64,000 nt of DNA from positions 806,001-870,000 of the forward strand of contig NZ_JAERVO010000001.1 of NCBI RefSeq assembly GCF_016798325.1, given 5' to 3'. Source of the stretch: Marinobacter mangrovi. GTDB taxonomy: Bacteria; Pseudomonadota; Gammaproteobacteria; Pseudomonadales; Oleiphilaceae. Position 1 is the stretch's first letter, and each line of letters opens with the position of its first letter. The notes below the pieces were generated by a model, which ran no database searches, had not been told where the DNA came from, and saw only the letters and a program-made list of their open reading frames with translations. The position numbers and the translations under genes were made by a program. Of this stretch, positions 52,835 to 62,984 are shown piece after piece.

Positions 52835-53178
52835 ATCGAAAGCTCCAATCAGCGTCGAGTGATTTCGGGACAAGGCCAGCTCTAAGAAATGTTCTGAAAC
52901 TTAGCACTGCGTGTGGAGATTCTTCAGTACTTTCTATGGTCGTCCAATTCCGCCTTCAGGCCTCGGCGCTGCAAAGCAATACTGCGCATAATGTATATTA
53001 TGTTAAATAGGATATTTGGATAGAAACCCATACCATCCTCCGGTCCTACCCAGCGGTGCTCCAAATAACCGCCTCTGCTACTCTCCCTCGCCCAGAGCAA
53101 TAAATCGAAGAGACAGCCCGAGCTCGTCGTCGTACCTTTATTGCTTTCACACTGGGCAAGACACTTTTCAAACAAGGT
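52835..53178. other. 344-bp gap at the right border of the atypical region
   Basis: No confident gene. A minus-strand frame at 52924-53175 is listed as doubtful. After this region GC content and codon use return to those of the left flank. Confidence 0.4.
52924..53175 (-). CDS. Doubtful hypothetical protein, possibly a membrane protein fragment
   Basis: An 83-codon frame opening with TTG contains GMGFYPNILFNIIYIMRSIALQRRG, with a hydrophobic patch and a basic end, shown here as two parts: GMGFYPNILFNIIYI and MRSIALQRRG. The composition is plausible for a real C-terminus, but there is no ribosome binding site, and the 5' end abuts the divergent lipoprotein start. It may be the remains of a longer gene. 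Confidence 0.25.
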   Translation of the reverse strand: MFEKCLAQCESNKGTTTSSGCLFDLLLWARESSRGGYLEHRWVGPEDGMGFYPNILFNIIYIMRSIALQRRGLKAELDDHRKY

Positions 53179-53670
53179 ATGTTCTCAGCGATGCGACACA
53201 TGGCTTCCGTATTATCCGCGCTGCTTCTTCTGGCAGGATGCAGTGCCACGCGAACGGTTCCCCCGACCGGGACCGATTTTGAACTCGATGGGTGCACGCC
53301 GTTTCTCAACTGTGTATCGAGTGAGTCTTCGGTATCCCTTTATAACGTGCCTCGTATGCCTCTGACCGGACTGTTGACTGAAAATGCCTGGAAAAGGATT
53401 CTGTCTGTGGCCCTCGATCTACCCGGTGCGACGTTGGATAACGCCCGATTTGGTTACGCGCAGATCACTTGCTACAGCGATGTGTTTGGTTTTCCGGATT
53501 ACCTGGAAATATTGGTGACCGAGGATGGACAGCATCTTCAGGTACGCTCCCAGTCACTGCTCGGGTTCTATGATTTGGGGGTTAACAGGGATCGGGTTGA
53601 GACCCTGCGCGTGAATTTGCAGAACGCTGGGTTGGTTCGGGAGGCGGCCCAAACGACGGCCATAAAATGA
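53179..53670 (+). CDS. DUF1499 family lipoprotein
   Basis: The 163-residue product has a lipoprotein signal: SVLSALLLLAGC with the lipobox Cys at residue 21. The mature part matches DUF1499: CTPFLNCVSSES (the conserved PNCVSS-like motif), then ILSVALDLPGATL and YAQITCYSDVFGFPDYLEI. The function is unknown; the family is periplasmic or membrane-associated. Start codons at 53179, 53191 and 53200 are all possible; the first is given. It lies just right of the atypical region. Confidence 0.78.
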   Translation: MFSAMRHMASVLSALLLLAGCSATRTVPPTGTDFELDGCTPFLNCVSSESSVSLYNVPRMPLTGLLTENAWKRILSVALDLPGATLDNARFGYAQITCYSDVFGFPDYLEILVTEDGQHLQVRSQSLLGFYDLGVNRDRVETLRVNLQNAGLVREAAQTTAIK

Positions 53671-53954
53671 AGTCTGGCAGGCCAATCGTTTCAGATTGCT
53701 ATAAATTACAACATTCATGACTTCGGTGACTGTAAAATTAAGCGCTACCCGCCTAAACTTCACTCCGTTTTGTCAGCAGCCGCCAATACGTTGACCTTTT
53801 AGGTGGCTTTGACTTTATTTTGATATTGTCGGGGTTACCCTAGGCGCGCTGGTGCTGCGTAACGCTCTGCTGTGGCAGGATCCACGCACAACCCCCTCAT
53901 GTCGTTTCCATTTGTTGTATTGATTCGTTCTATTAAGACTCTGGAGTTTCCGCT

Positions 53955-54689
53955 TTGAAAATTTCTGTCGTCATTCCTGCCAAGGATGAAAGTGAGAATA
54001 TTGACCCACTTGTGGCGGAAATCCATCGGGCGGTTGACGGCGTTGTTCCTTTTCAGGTGATTGTCGTTGACGACGGCAGCACCGATGGTACCGGCGACGT
54101 GGCACTCAAGACGGGCGAGCGTCTGGGTTGTGAGGTCAAATGCGTCCGTCACCAGCACAGTGTTGGCCAGAGTACCGCCGTCCTGACCGGAGTTCGGCAT
54201 GCGGATGGTGAGTGGATCGTGACGATGGATGGCGATGGGCAGAACGATCCGGCGGATATTCCGGCGATGATCGAATGTGCCAAGACCATGAAAAACAACA
54301 TTTTCTGCATTGCCGGCTACCGCAAGGCGCGCAAGGACACCCCCTGGAAACGGTTCCAGTCGAAGCTTGCCAACCGGGTTCGGGACGCCCTGCTCCATGA
54401 CGGCTGTCCGGATACCGGCTGCGGTTTGAAGCTGTTCCCGCGCTCGACGTTCCTGTCTCTGCCCTATTTCGACCATATGCACCGTTTTCTCCCGGCATTG
54501 ATTCGCAGCCAGGGCGGCGATGTCGAAGTGGTGGTGGTCAGTCACCGCGATCGCCAGCGTGGCCAGTCCAAATACTCTGCCTGGAACCGGGTGTGGGTGG
54601 GTATTGTCGATCTGTTCGGTGTCATGTGGCTGCAGCGGCGCGCCAAGGTGCCGGTTATTGCCCGTGTTGATGATACAAAGGCCGGTTAG
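53955..54689 (+). CDS. Family 2 glycosyltransferase (polyprenyl-phosphate sugar transferase-like)
   Basis: The 244-residue soluble GT-A enzyme starts at a TTG with GGAG 8 bases upstream. Motifs are ISVVIPAKDESENIDPLVAEI, VIVVDDGSTDGT (nucleotide-binding Asp pair) and VTMDGDGQNDP (the DxD region), then CGLKLFPR and RGQSKYS. It is of the DPM1/ArnC type but lacks the two C-terminal membrane helices of ArnC. It likely charges a polyprenyl phosphate with a sugar for the GT39 enzyme downstream. It is followed after 2 bases by the TVP38-like gene. Confidence 0.86.
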   Translation: MKISVVIPAKDESENIDPLVAEIHRAVDGVVPFQVIVVDDGSTDGTGDVALKTGERLGCEVKCVRHQHSVGQSTAVLTGVRHADGEWIVTMDGDGQNDPADIPAMIECAKTMKNNIFCIAGYRKARKDTPWKRFQSKLANRVRDALLHDGCPDTGCGLKLFPRSTFLSLPYFDHMHRFLPALIRSQGGDVEVVVVSHRDRQRGQSKYSAWNRVWVGIVDLFGVMWLQRRAKVPVIARVDDTKAG

Positions 54690-54691
54690 CC

Positions 54692-55360
54692 ATGCGTTTT
54701 CTGAAAAAAGTGTCCGTCATGGTGATCGTGATGGCGCTGGCTGCGTTTGTCGTGCAGCAGGACTGGCTTGTCCATATCGCCGATAGCCAATGGGTGGCGG
54801 ATTACCTTGCCCACGAAGGCTGGCCCGCTTTCCTGCTCATGTCAGCGGTGGCGATTGTTTACACCGCCGCGGGCGGTCCCCGTCAGGTTCTCGCCTTTGT
54901 CTTCGGGTACGCGTTGGGCGGCTGGATCGGAATGGCGGTTTCGACGCTGCTGACAACCCTGGGGGCTATGGTGTGCTTTCTGGTCTCCCGTTTTCTGGTC
55001 GGCGATTGGGCCCGACGTCGTTTCGGCAAGCGCCTGGACAAGGTTCAGGTCATGCTGGCTGACAGGACGGCCCTGAAAGTCCTGATGATCCGGCTTCTCC
55101 CGGTGGGCAGCAACCTCATCACCAATCTCCTGGCGGGCGCGACGCACATTCGGCTACTGCCATTCCTGGCGGGCAGTTTCGTCGGCTACATCCCTCAGAT
55201 GGCGGTGTTTGCGCTACTGGGCGCCGGTATCGGGGTATCCGACCACCGCAAGATGATTCTCAGCATCGTGTTGTTTATCGTCGCCTCCATCATCGGCATT
55301 TACCTTTATCGCACCCGCAGCAGCCGTCAAATCGGTGAACTGGTTACAAAGGATCTGTGA
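54692..55360 (+). CDS. TVP38/TMEM64 (DedA-like) membrane protein
   Basis: The 222-residue protein has about six hydrophobic segments and the SNARE-associated/DedA motif region: FVFGYALGGWIGMAVSTLLTTLGAM and RLLPVGSNLITNLLAGATHIRL, GSFVGYIPQMAVFALLG. Family members act as phospholipid or undecaprenyl-phosphate scramblases/flippases, which fits its place between a polyprenyl-phosphate glycosyltransferase and a GT39 enzyme. It begins 2 bases after the GT2 stop and ends 6 bases before the GT39 start. The ligand is inferred from context. Confidence 0.85.
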   Translation: MRFLKKVSVMVIVMALAAFVVQQDWLVHIADSQWVADYLAHEGWPAFLLMSAVAIVYTAAGGPRQVLAFVFGYALGGWIGMAVSTLLTTLGAMVCFLVSRFLVGDWARRRFGKRLDKVQVMLADRTALKVLMIRLLPVGSNLITNLLAGATHIRLLPFLAGSFVGYIPQMAVFALLGAGIGVSDHRKMILSIVLFIVASIIGIYLYRTRSSRQIGELVTKDL

Positions 55361-55366
55361 AGTCCC

Positions 55367-57130
55367 ATGAATCGTTCTGTCTCCCTGTCCCAGCAAATCT
55401 ATGAAACGCTCACCAGTGATGAATACAGCCGGGTTGTCTGGTTTCTGCTGGCCTTTGCGACTGTACTGATTTTCCTGGGCATTGGGCTCCGCTCTCCCTG
55501 GCCGGCTGACGAGCCGAGATTCGCGGAAGTCGCCCGGGAAATGGTCGATTCCGGCCAGTGGCTGATTCCCATGCGGGGCGGCGAGCCCTACCCGGACAAG
55601 CCGCCGGTTTTCATGTGGTCGATTGCCTTTTTCTACTGGCTCACCGGCAGTCTGAAAGCCGGCTTCCTGCTTCCCAACGCCATCTGCGGCCTGATCACGG
55701 CGTTCCTGGTCTTTGATCTGGGGGCTCGTCTCTGGAGCGTGCGCGTCGGTCGCAACGCGATGCTCCTGCTGCTTCTTGTGCCGCAGTTCATCGTGCAGGC
55801 CAAAAGCGCCCAGATCGACATGATGGTGGCCTGCTGGATCACCATCGGCTGTTACGGCCTGCTGCGCCACTTCCTGGCCGGGCCGGCCTGGGGTTGGTAT
55901 TTCGTGGCCTGGGCGTTCATGGGGCTGGGCATCATTACCAAGGGTGTCGGGTTCCTGCCGGCACTGATGATGATCCCCGTACTTTACCTGGCGTGGCGCC
56001 GTAAAGGCTCCTTGGCCGTTTCGCCAACCTGGACCTGCCTGCTGGGACCGGTGGTCATGTTGTTGGTGGCCGCTGCCTGGCTCGTGCCGATGGTGCTGTA
56101 TGTGGACGCCAGCGGCTCCGAGATGTTCATGCAGTATCGCGACAACATTCTGTTCAAGCAGACCGCTGAGCGTTATGCGCACTCCTGGGGGCACATCCAA
56201 CCCTGGTATTACTTCATTGCCAACGTCATACCATCGCTCTGGTTCCCCCTCCCGTTGATGCTGCTGGCGGGGCTGGGCCGTCTTCGGGAGGCCTGGCGTA
56301 ACGAGCCGGGTGTTTTCCTGATGCTGGGCTGGATTGTTCTGGTCGTTTTCTTCTTCAGCATGAGCCCGGGCAAACGAGGCGTTTATATTCTGCCGGCATT
56401 GCCGATGTTCGCCTTGTCCCTGTCGGTGATGTACACCGGGTATCCGCTCGCACGCTGGTTCCGCCCCCTGATGGGTGGCTTGCAGGCGCTGCTGGGCGTC
56501 GTGCTGATCACGGTCGGCGTGCTGGCCTGGTGCAATCTACCCAGGCTGGTCGAGAAAGCCGCGGATTACACCAAGGATCTCGGGCAGCTGCACGAGGCAG
56601 GCAGCGTGTTGATTGTGGCCGGTCTGATCTGGCTGCTCTCGTTGTTCTTCCTGCGTAAGCAACACGCCCTTTTGCGCCTGCTGGTCGCAATGTCGCTGAC
56701 ATGGGCGCTGCTGTCGACCTGGGGCTATTCGGTGCTCGAACCGTTCCGCACGCCCCGAAATGTGCTTGCCAATGTGGAGAGTACCGTCGCCGGTGAACCC
56801 GATGCGGAACTTGGGCTCATCGAATTTAAGGAACAGTTCATCTTGTTCTCTAAAATGGACGTGACGCAGTTTGGCTATTTCAACCCTCCCCAGGTTCAGG
56901 AACGAACCGCCTGGCAGTGGATGAAAGCTGCCGAACACCGTTATGTGCTGGTTTCAAGCCGCGAAAAACTGGACTGCTTCCGAATGCAGGACGGTCAACC
57001 CATGGGAGTGGCGCACAGTGAAACGTGGATATTGCTGTCGCGGGATGCGATGACGCCGACCTGTCCGGCGCCCAACCCGGACAAGCGTAAAGTATTCACC
57101 ACACCCAACCCGGGTCGATGGCTGGACTAG
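55367..57130 (+). CDS. Family 39 glycosyltransferase, ArnT-like
   Basis: The 587-residue integral membrane enzyme has about 12 hydrophobic helices. The first periplasmic loop has the catalytic WPADEPRFAEVAREMVDSGQW and GEPYPDKPPVFMW, both typical of ArnT/PMT enzymes that use undecaprenyl-phosphate sugars. It is probably involved in transferring a sugar to lipid A or another envelope glycan. It is the third gene of an operon with GT2 and DedA-like genes, and precedes an EptA-like gene by 39 bases. Whether it is a true ArnT (aminoarabinose) is open, since no arnA/B homologues are near. Confidence 0.87.
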   Translation: MNRSVSLSQQIYETLTSDEYSRVVWFLLAFATVLIFLGIGLRSPWPADEPRFAEVAREMVDSGQWLIPMRGGEPYPDKPPVFMWSIAFFYWLTGSLKAGFLLPNAICGLITAFLVFDLGARLWSVRVGRNAMLLLLLVPQFIVQAKSAQIDMMVACWITIGCYGLLRHFLAGPAWGWYFVAWAFMGLGIITKGVGFLPALMMIPVLYLAWRRKGSLAVSPTWTCLLGPVVMLLVAAAWLVPMVLYVDASGSEMFMQYRDNILFKQTAERYAHSWGHIQPWYYFIANVIPSLWFPLPLMLLAGLGRLREAWRNEPGVFLMLGWIVLVVFFFSMSPGKRGVYILPALPMFALSLSVMYTGYPLARWFRPLMGGLQALLGVVLITVGVLAWCNLPRLVEKAADYTKDLGQLHEAGSVLIVAGLIWLLSLFFLRKQHALLRLLVAMSLTWALLSTWGYSVLEPFRTPRNVLANVESTVAGEPDAELGLIEFKEQFILFSKMDVTQFGYFNPPQVQERTAWQWMKAAEHRYVLVSSREKLDCFRMQDGQPMGVAHSETWILLSRDAMTPTCPAPNPDKRKVFTTPNPGRWLD

Positions 57131-57169
57131 CAAAGCCGCACGAACCTAGATTTTCAGACGAGGGTATTT

Positions 57170-58837
57170 ATGGCGCGTTCCAGGCTTTTCTCGCCAACGA
57201 TGACCAAGTTCCAGTTGATCCTGCTGGTTTCGGTTTTCCTGATGCTGGTTGGCAATCAGCAGTTCTTTGCCAACATTACCAAGGTTTATCCGCTGGACTG
57301 GTCCACAGCGCCGTTTCTTGCGTCGATTGCCGTCGTGTTCACCGCCGCACTGGTATTGCTGCTGTCGCTGGTCTGTTTTGGACGAAGCACCCGCCCTATT
57401 CTGATCCTGTTGTTGATGCTGTCGTCCTTTGCCGCCTATTTCATGGACAGCTACAACGTCGTGATTGATGCCGACATGCTTAATAATGTCGTGCACACCA
57501 ATGTCGACGAAGCCGGCGATCTGTTTTCCTGGCGATTGGTGGCCTATGTGGTTCTGATGGGCATCCTGCCGTCCCTGTTCGTCCTGCGGGTGCGAATCGA
57601 GCCGGTGCCCTTCAAGAAGGATCTTCTGTCTTCGGCCAAGATGTTCGGCGGATCGCTGGCCCTGGCGGCCGTGTTGATTGTCAGCCTGGGCAATTATTAC
57701 GCGTCATTTTTCCGCGAGCACAAGATTCTTCGTTACTACGCCAACCCCACGTTCTACATCTACTCGACGATCAAATTCGCCGGGCGCTATGTTGAAACCG
57801 CTCCCCGGGCATTTGCGTCGATTGGCGACGATGCCCACATTCCGCCGGAAGATCAGGATCGTGAGCTGGTGATCATGGTCGTGGGTGAAACGGCACGGGC
57901 CGATCATTTCTCGCTCAACGGGTACAAGAGGGACACCAATCCCTTCCTTGAGAAAGAGGAAAACCTGGTCAACTTCAGCAATTTCTGGTCTTGCGGAACG
58001 TCGACGCAGGTCTCGGTGCCCTGCATGTTTTCCGAGCTGGACAGGGATAACTACTCCGAAGAAAAGGCGGACAGCACCTCGAACGCCCTGGATGTTCTGG
58101 CCAAGTCGGGTGCTAACGTCCTGTGGCTGGACAACAACTCCAGCTCAAAAGGCGTGGCCGACCGGGTCGAATACCACAGTTATAAATCGTCCGACCTGAA
58201 CCCGGAATGCAGCGGTGAGGAATGCCGGGATACCGGAATGCTGACCGGCCTGGACGACTACATCCGCAATCACCCCAAGGGCGACATTTTCATCGTGCTG
58301 CACCAGATGGGGAATCACGGGCCAGCCTATTACAAGCGGTATCCCAAGGAATTTGAGCGGTACACGCCGGTCTGTAAAACGAGCCAGCTCGAGGAATGCA
58401 GTCAGGAAGAAATCATTAATGCTTACGACAACGCCATTTTGTACACGGACTACTTTCTGGACCAGGTGATTGGCGTCCTGAAGCGTTACACGCCTGAATT
58501 TGAAACGGCCATGTTCTACCTCAGCGATCATGGTGAATCCCTGGGCGAATATGACGTTTACCTGCATGGATTGCCGTACATGATCGCACCGGATGAGCAG
58601 AAGCATGTGCCGGCCGTCATGTGGTTTGGCAGCAGCTACGACCGGGTCAAGGTAGACCGCCTGCGCAAGCATAAGGACGACCATTTCACGCAAGACAACG
58701 TCTTCCATACCATTTTGGGGCTGCTTGAGGTCCATACGGCGGTTTACAATGGCAAGATGGACATCCTTCAGCCGGCCGTCGTGCACGACGATTGGGAAGA
58801 GAAGGACAAGACATCCGTTGCGACAGAGGACGAATAA
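57170..58837 (+). CDS. eptA: Phosphoethanolamine-lipid A transferase (EptA-like)
   Basis: The 555-residue enzyme has five N-terminal hydrophobic helices (about 12-170) and a periplasmic sulfatase-like catalytic domain. The zinc site and nucleophile are recognisable: Glu240 in VVGETARADHFSLNGY, Thr279 in CGTSTQVSVPCMFS, and SDHGESLG. Cysteine pairs around the motif are as in the MCR/EptA family. It transfers phosphoethanolamine to lipid A phosphate and lowers affinity for cationic antimicrobial peptides. It is chromosomal with native-like composition, so it is an intrinsic relative, not a mobile mcr. A terminator follows. Confidence 0.9.
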   Translation: MARSRLFSPTMTKFQLILLVSVFLMLVGNQQFFANITKVYPLDWSTAPFLASIAVVFTAALVLLLSLVCFGRSTRPILILLLMLSSFAAYFMDSYNVVIDADMLNNVVHTNVDEAGDLFSWRLVAYVVLMGILPSLFVLRVRIEPVPFKKDLLSSAKMFGGSLALAAVLIVSLGNYYASFFREHKILRYYANPTFYIYSTIKFAGRYVETAPRAFASIGDDAHIPPEDQDRELVIMVVGETARADHFSLNGYKRDTNPFLEKEENLVNFSNFWSCGTSTQVSVPCMFSELDRDNYSEEKADSTSNALDVLAKSGANVLWLDNNSSSKGVADRVEYHSYKSSDLNPECSGEECRDTGMLTGLDDYIRNHPKGDIFIVLHQMGNHGPAYYKRYPKEFERYTPVCKTSQLEECSQEEIINAYDNAILYTDYFLDQVIGVLKRYTPEFETAMFYLSDHGESLGEYDVYLHGLPYMIAPDEQKHVPAVMWFGSSYDRVKVDRLRKHKDDHFTQDNVFHTILGLLEVHTAVYNGKMDILQPAVVHDDWEEKDKTSVATEDE

Positions 58838-58862
58838 GCCGCATCGGATGCAGAGAGACACT

Positions 58863-58894
58863 AAAAAGGGGCGCCCGGAGGCGCCCCTTTTTTT
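58863..58894 (+). terminator. Rho-independent terminator after eptA
   Basis: AAAAAGGGGCGC and GCGCCCCTTTTT form a 12-bp stem around a 6-base loop with a T-tract. It may act in both directions, since the convergent aminopeptidase gene ends at 58920. Confidence 0.93.
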
Positions 58895-58919
58895 ATGCCG
58901 CTCCAAACGGCGAAGGTCA

Positions 58920-60551
58920 CTATTTGATCCAGTGGTTGCCCCAACGCGCCACATCACGCCCCTGCTCTACGGAGAGCGCCCGTGCGCCCAGGGTCGATGA
59001 TGAGTTGGCCGCATCGATTTCTTCATCGATCAGGCGCGTCGACAGGGAAAGCCAGCTGGTCACGAAGGCGACGGCATCGGCGTTGATTTCAAACGCCTCG
59101 TCATCGAGATTGGTGATGTCGTCGCAGGCAGCGTGATAGCAGGGGTCGAACGCCACATCCGCCTCGCCGCCGAATTTGTCGGCCTGCTCTTGTGTCTTCA
59201 ACACTTCCGCGCCGGTGAAGAGGCCACCGAAGGCGATGTCGTTGTCGAAGTAAGCCGCATAATCAGAGCGGAAATCGATTTCCGTGCCCTCGGACGGCAG
59301 TCCGCGGAGATTGAAGTACTCCTCAAACAGGCTTTCGATGGCAGCCGATCCGGGCGGTCCCTCAAGACCAAAGTCCGAACCATCGCCGTCGTAGATGAAG
59401 TAGGCGAAGTTGGGCGAGGCGATCATGTCGAAGTTCAGGTACGCCTTGATGCGCCCTTTTTCCTCGTCCGACAGGCTGTCGACGTAGTAAGTCGACCCCA
59501 CCAGACCGGCTTCTTCCGCGCCCCACCAGGCAAAGCGAACCTGGTTACGCGGATGCGCCCGCTTCATTTGCAGCGCCAGCTCCAACAACGCCGAAGACCC
59601 AGAGCCATTGTCATTGATGCCAGCGCCGTCGTAGACCGAATCCAGATGGGCACCAACCATCACGACGTTATCCGAATCACCGCGCCGGGAATTGGTCACC
59701 ACGTTGTAGGTTTCGGTTTGCTCACGCACGACGTTGGCGACCATGTTCAGTTCCAGGCCGTCGGTCTGGGCCCAGGCTACGCCGTTGTCGTAAGTTGCAA
59801 AGAACACCGGAATACCGCCGGAGTAATCTTCACCCAGGGTGGCGCTGATCAGCCCGGTTCGATCTTCCGTGTCGCCCTGATTGAAGATGATTACGCCAAC
59901 GGCACCGGCGTTTGCGGCGTTCTCGGCCTTGAGGCCGAAGTTGCAGGCGCCTCGTTGCACCAGCGCGATGGCCCCTGCCGGGAAGCCGGCGAAATCCGCA
60001 GGCTCGCAGCCACTGGTCGAGGCGTTCCCCGCGCCCAGGTCCAGGTCAACCGGCACGACGGGTCCGGTCACGTTGCCAGGCTCAGTCTGGGACAGGTAGT
60101 TGAAGTCCTCCTCCCACACATAACTCTCAGGCGTCGGCGCCGTTGCGGCCAGTTCGCCGTCGGCTTCGGGATAGAACGCGGTGAACGGGAACGTCTGAAC
60201 GGTCACATCGTAACCCGCGCTTTCCAGCGTCGATTTCACATAGTCCACCGACGACTGGTAGCCGGGCAGACCGGCCGCCCGATTGCCGTCGTTGGCCTGG
60301 GCGATGCTGTACAGCATCTGTTCGTGATACTTGATGTTCTCCACCTGCATGCAGCGCGGCAGCCCGAACGGCGTGCTGTTCAATATGCCGGCGCGACATT
60401 CAAAGAAACCCAGGTGATCCGGGCTCCAGAAGCGGTTCAGCAGGTCGCTGGTGGAGGGTTGATCGATCGGCAGCTGAGGCGCTGCCTGCAAGTTGAAAGC
60501 AAGAAGACATGACCCCAGTCCCAGGGCCACATTCGATATAGCCAGTTTCAT
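58920..60551 (-). CDS. Exported M28-family zinc aminopeptidase
   Basis: About 543 residues with a signal peptide (MKLAISNVALGLGSCLLAFNLQAAPQ; cleavage near residue 24). A PA domain follows (about 160-240, with GFPAGAIALVQRGACNFGLKAENAANAG, in parts: GAIALVQRGACNF, GLKAENAANAG). Then comes the catalytic M28 domain: MVGAHLDSVYDGAGINDNGSGS (zinc His and Asp), WWGAEEAGLVGS (Glu), and NFDMIASPN. It resembles secreted Pseudomonas and Vibrio leucine aminopeptidases. The ATG at 60551 has GGAG 6 bases upstream. Its 5' region holds a hairpin at 60583-60612. Confidence 0.9.
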   Translation of the reverse strand: MKLAISNVALGLGSCLLAFNLQAAPQLPIDQPSTSDLLNRFWSPDHLGFFECRAGILNSTPFGLPRCMQVENIKYHEQMLYSIAQANDGNRAAGLPGYQSSVDYVKSTLESAGYDVTVQTFPFTAFYPEADGELAATAPTPESYVWEEDFNYLSQTEPGNVTGPVVPVDLDLGAGNASTSGCEPADFAGFPAGAIALVQRGACNFGLKAENAANAGAVGVIIFNQGDTEDRTGLISATLGEDYSGGIPVFFATYDNGVAWAQTDGLELNMVANVVREQTETYNVVTNSRRGDSDNVVMVGAHLDSVYDGAGINDNGSGSSALLELALQMKRAHPRNQVRFAWWGAEEAGLVGSTYYVDSLSDEEKGRIKAYLNFDMIASPNFAYFIYDGDGSDFGLEGPPGSAAIESLFEEYFNLRGLPSEGTEIDFRSDYAAYFDNDIAFGGLFTGAEVLKTQEQADKFGGEADVAFDPCYHAACDDITNLDDEAFEINADAVAFVTSWLSLSTRLIDEEIDAANSSSTLGARALSVEQGRDVARWGNHWIK

Positions 60552-60582
60552 TTTTTTCTCCATTCCTCGGAGTTTTTATCCC

Positions 60583-60612
60583 GGCAAGGGCAGCGCAAGG
60601 CCTCCCTTGCCG
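60583..60612 (-). other. Hairpin in the aminopeptidase leader
   Basis: CGGCAAGGG (60583-60591) pairs with CCCTTGCCG (60604-60612) around a 12-base loop. It lies 32-61 bases before the aminopeptidase start and could affect translation or termination; no U-tract is present. Confidence 0.35.
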
Positions 60613-60645
60613 CGCTGGCACCACTACGTCCTTCGGTGCTGTTAA

Positions 60646-61806
<1,161 letters not shown>

Positions 61807-61917
61807 GCCTTCCACGAAGCCGGCGTCCCTGTGGTGAATATGGCATCCGGGGGCCGGCTCCTCTATAAAGGATGGGTACCACTCCAGACGATCCCGGCCA
61901 GTGAGGGTAAGGACACC

Positions 61918-62787
61918 ATGACGACCTGGTTAATAGCCAATCCCAAGGCGGGCGACGGCCAGCGCGGTGCCGATTTCTGGTCTCCACGGCTCACCGACGC
62001 GGGCGTGACCGGATTGGAAATCTGCGACCTGGAGGATCAGGGGTGGATGCGGCGGGTGCAATCCGATGACCGGGTGCTGGCGGCCGGAGGTGATGGCTCG
62101 GTCAACCGCGCCGCCGCCCTGTGCCTGGACACCGGCGCCACCCTCGGCATCCTGCCCTCAGGAACGGCTAACGATTTCGCCCGCAATCTGGGGTTGCCCG
62201 AAGATCCGGTCGCCCTGTGTGAACTGATAGCCAGCGGTAAAACGCATTGGCTGGATGTGGCCCGTTTTGACGACCAGATTTTTCTGAATGTCGCCCACAT
62301 CGGTCTGGGAACCTGGCCGGTGCGGGAATCGTCCGGCCAGACCAAGCGTCTCCTTGGGCGTTTCAGTTACGTTGCCACATTACTGCGCCGGGTAACGGAC
62401 AAACGGGGTTTCCGGGCCATTATCGAGTGTGAGAACGGCACCGTCGCCGGGCGCTGGCTATCGATCGCGGTAGCAACCGGGGCGTTTTTTGGCGGCGGCA
62501 ATGAGATTCCTGAAGCCTCCGCCAACGATGGCCAACTGGATATTGTCGCCGTCAAACCCCGGTCTTTGCTCCGGCTTTTGCTCACCTTCCTGAGAGTGCG
62601 TATCCTGCGCCGCTCGCCCGGGCACACCGATACGGTCGTGCACCTGAAAAGCCCCTGGTGCCGCGTGGTCACCCGCAAGCCCAAGACCGTTACGGCCGAC
62701 GGTGATGTGGCCGGTAAAACACCACTGGATGTGACCTGCCAACCCGGCTGCCTGAATGTGATCTGTGAACAGGTGGTATCGACCTGA
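61918..62787 (+). CDS. Diacylglycerol kinase/sphingosine kinase-family protein (YegS-like)
   Basis: The 289-residue protein begins MTTWLIANPKAGDGQRG and has AAGGDGSVNRAAAL and LGILPSGTANDFARNLGLP, the nucleotide-binding GGDG loop and catalytic region of the DAGK family. The C-terminal half is beta-rich with AIATGAFFGGGNEIPEAS-like text. It phosphorylates a lipid or diacylglycerol. AAGGA precedes the start, and the frame is open farther upstream to 61831. It follows the deaminase after 111 bases. Confidence 0.88.
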   Translation: MTTWLIANPKAGDGQRGADFWSPRLTDAGVTGLEICDLEDQGWMRRVQSDDRVLAAGGDGSVNRAAALCLDTGATLGILPSGTANDFARNLGLPEDPVALCELIASGKTHWLDVARFDDQIFLNVAHIGLGTWPVRESSGQTKRLLGRFSYVATLLRRVTDKRGFRAIIECENGTVAGRWLSIAVATGAFFGGGNEIPEASANDGQLDIVAVKPRSLLRLLLTFLRVRILRRSPGHTDTVVHLKSPWCRVVTRKPKTVTADGDVAGKTPLDVTCQPGCLNVICEQVVST

Positions 62788-62942
62788 GCTTTTCACGACC
62801 GCCAATGAGATTGCGGGTTCGGTTTGGCATTTCTGACACCTTTTATGTCGAATTCGCCACTTCAACAAAACGTCGGGTCGCGCGAGCATAGCGTCTCGTA
62901 CATGAGCACTTTCAACCATCGTCTGTGAGCCGGTAGGCGCCG

Positions 62943-62948
62943 TATAAT
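62943..62948 (+). promoter_or_regulatory. Consensus -10 box before the small lipoprotein gene
   Basis: TATAAT lies 37 bases before the ATG at 62985. No good -35 hexamer at 16-18 bases is visible, so an activator or extended element may be required. Confidence 0.35.
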
Positions 62949-62984
62949 AGAGGCGATGTCTGCAAGACAGAGAGGGAACGACGA

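Noticed and set aside
53671-53954. CTTAAT-like strings before the glycosyltransferase operon as PmrA boxes
   Set aside because: Two single CTTAAT strings occur on the minus strand, but neither has the required second half-site at five bases.
57170-58837. A mobile mcr-type colistin resistance gene
   Set aside because: The gene has native-like composition, sits in an operon with other envelope genes, and has no insertion sequence or mobility gene nearby; it looks intrinsic.
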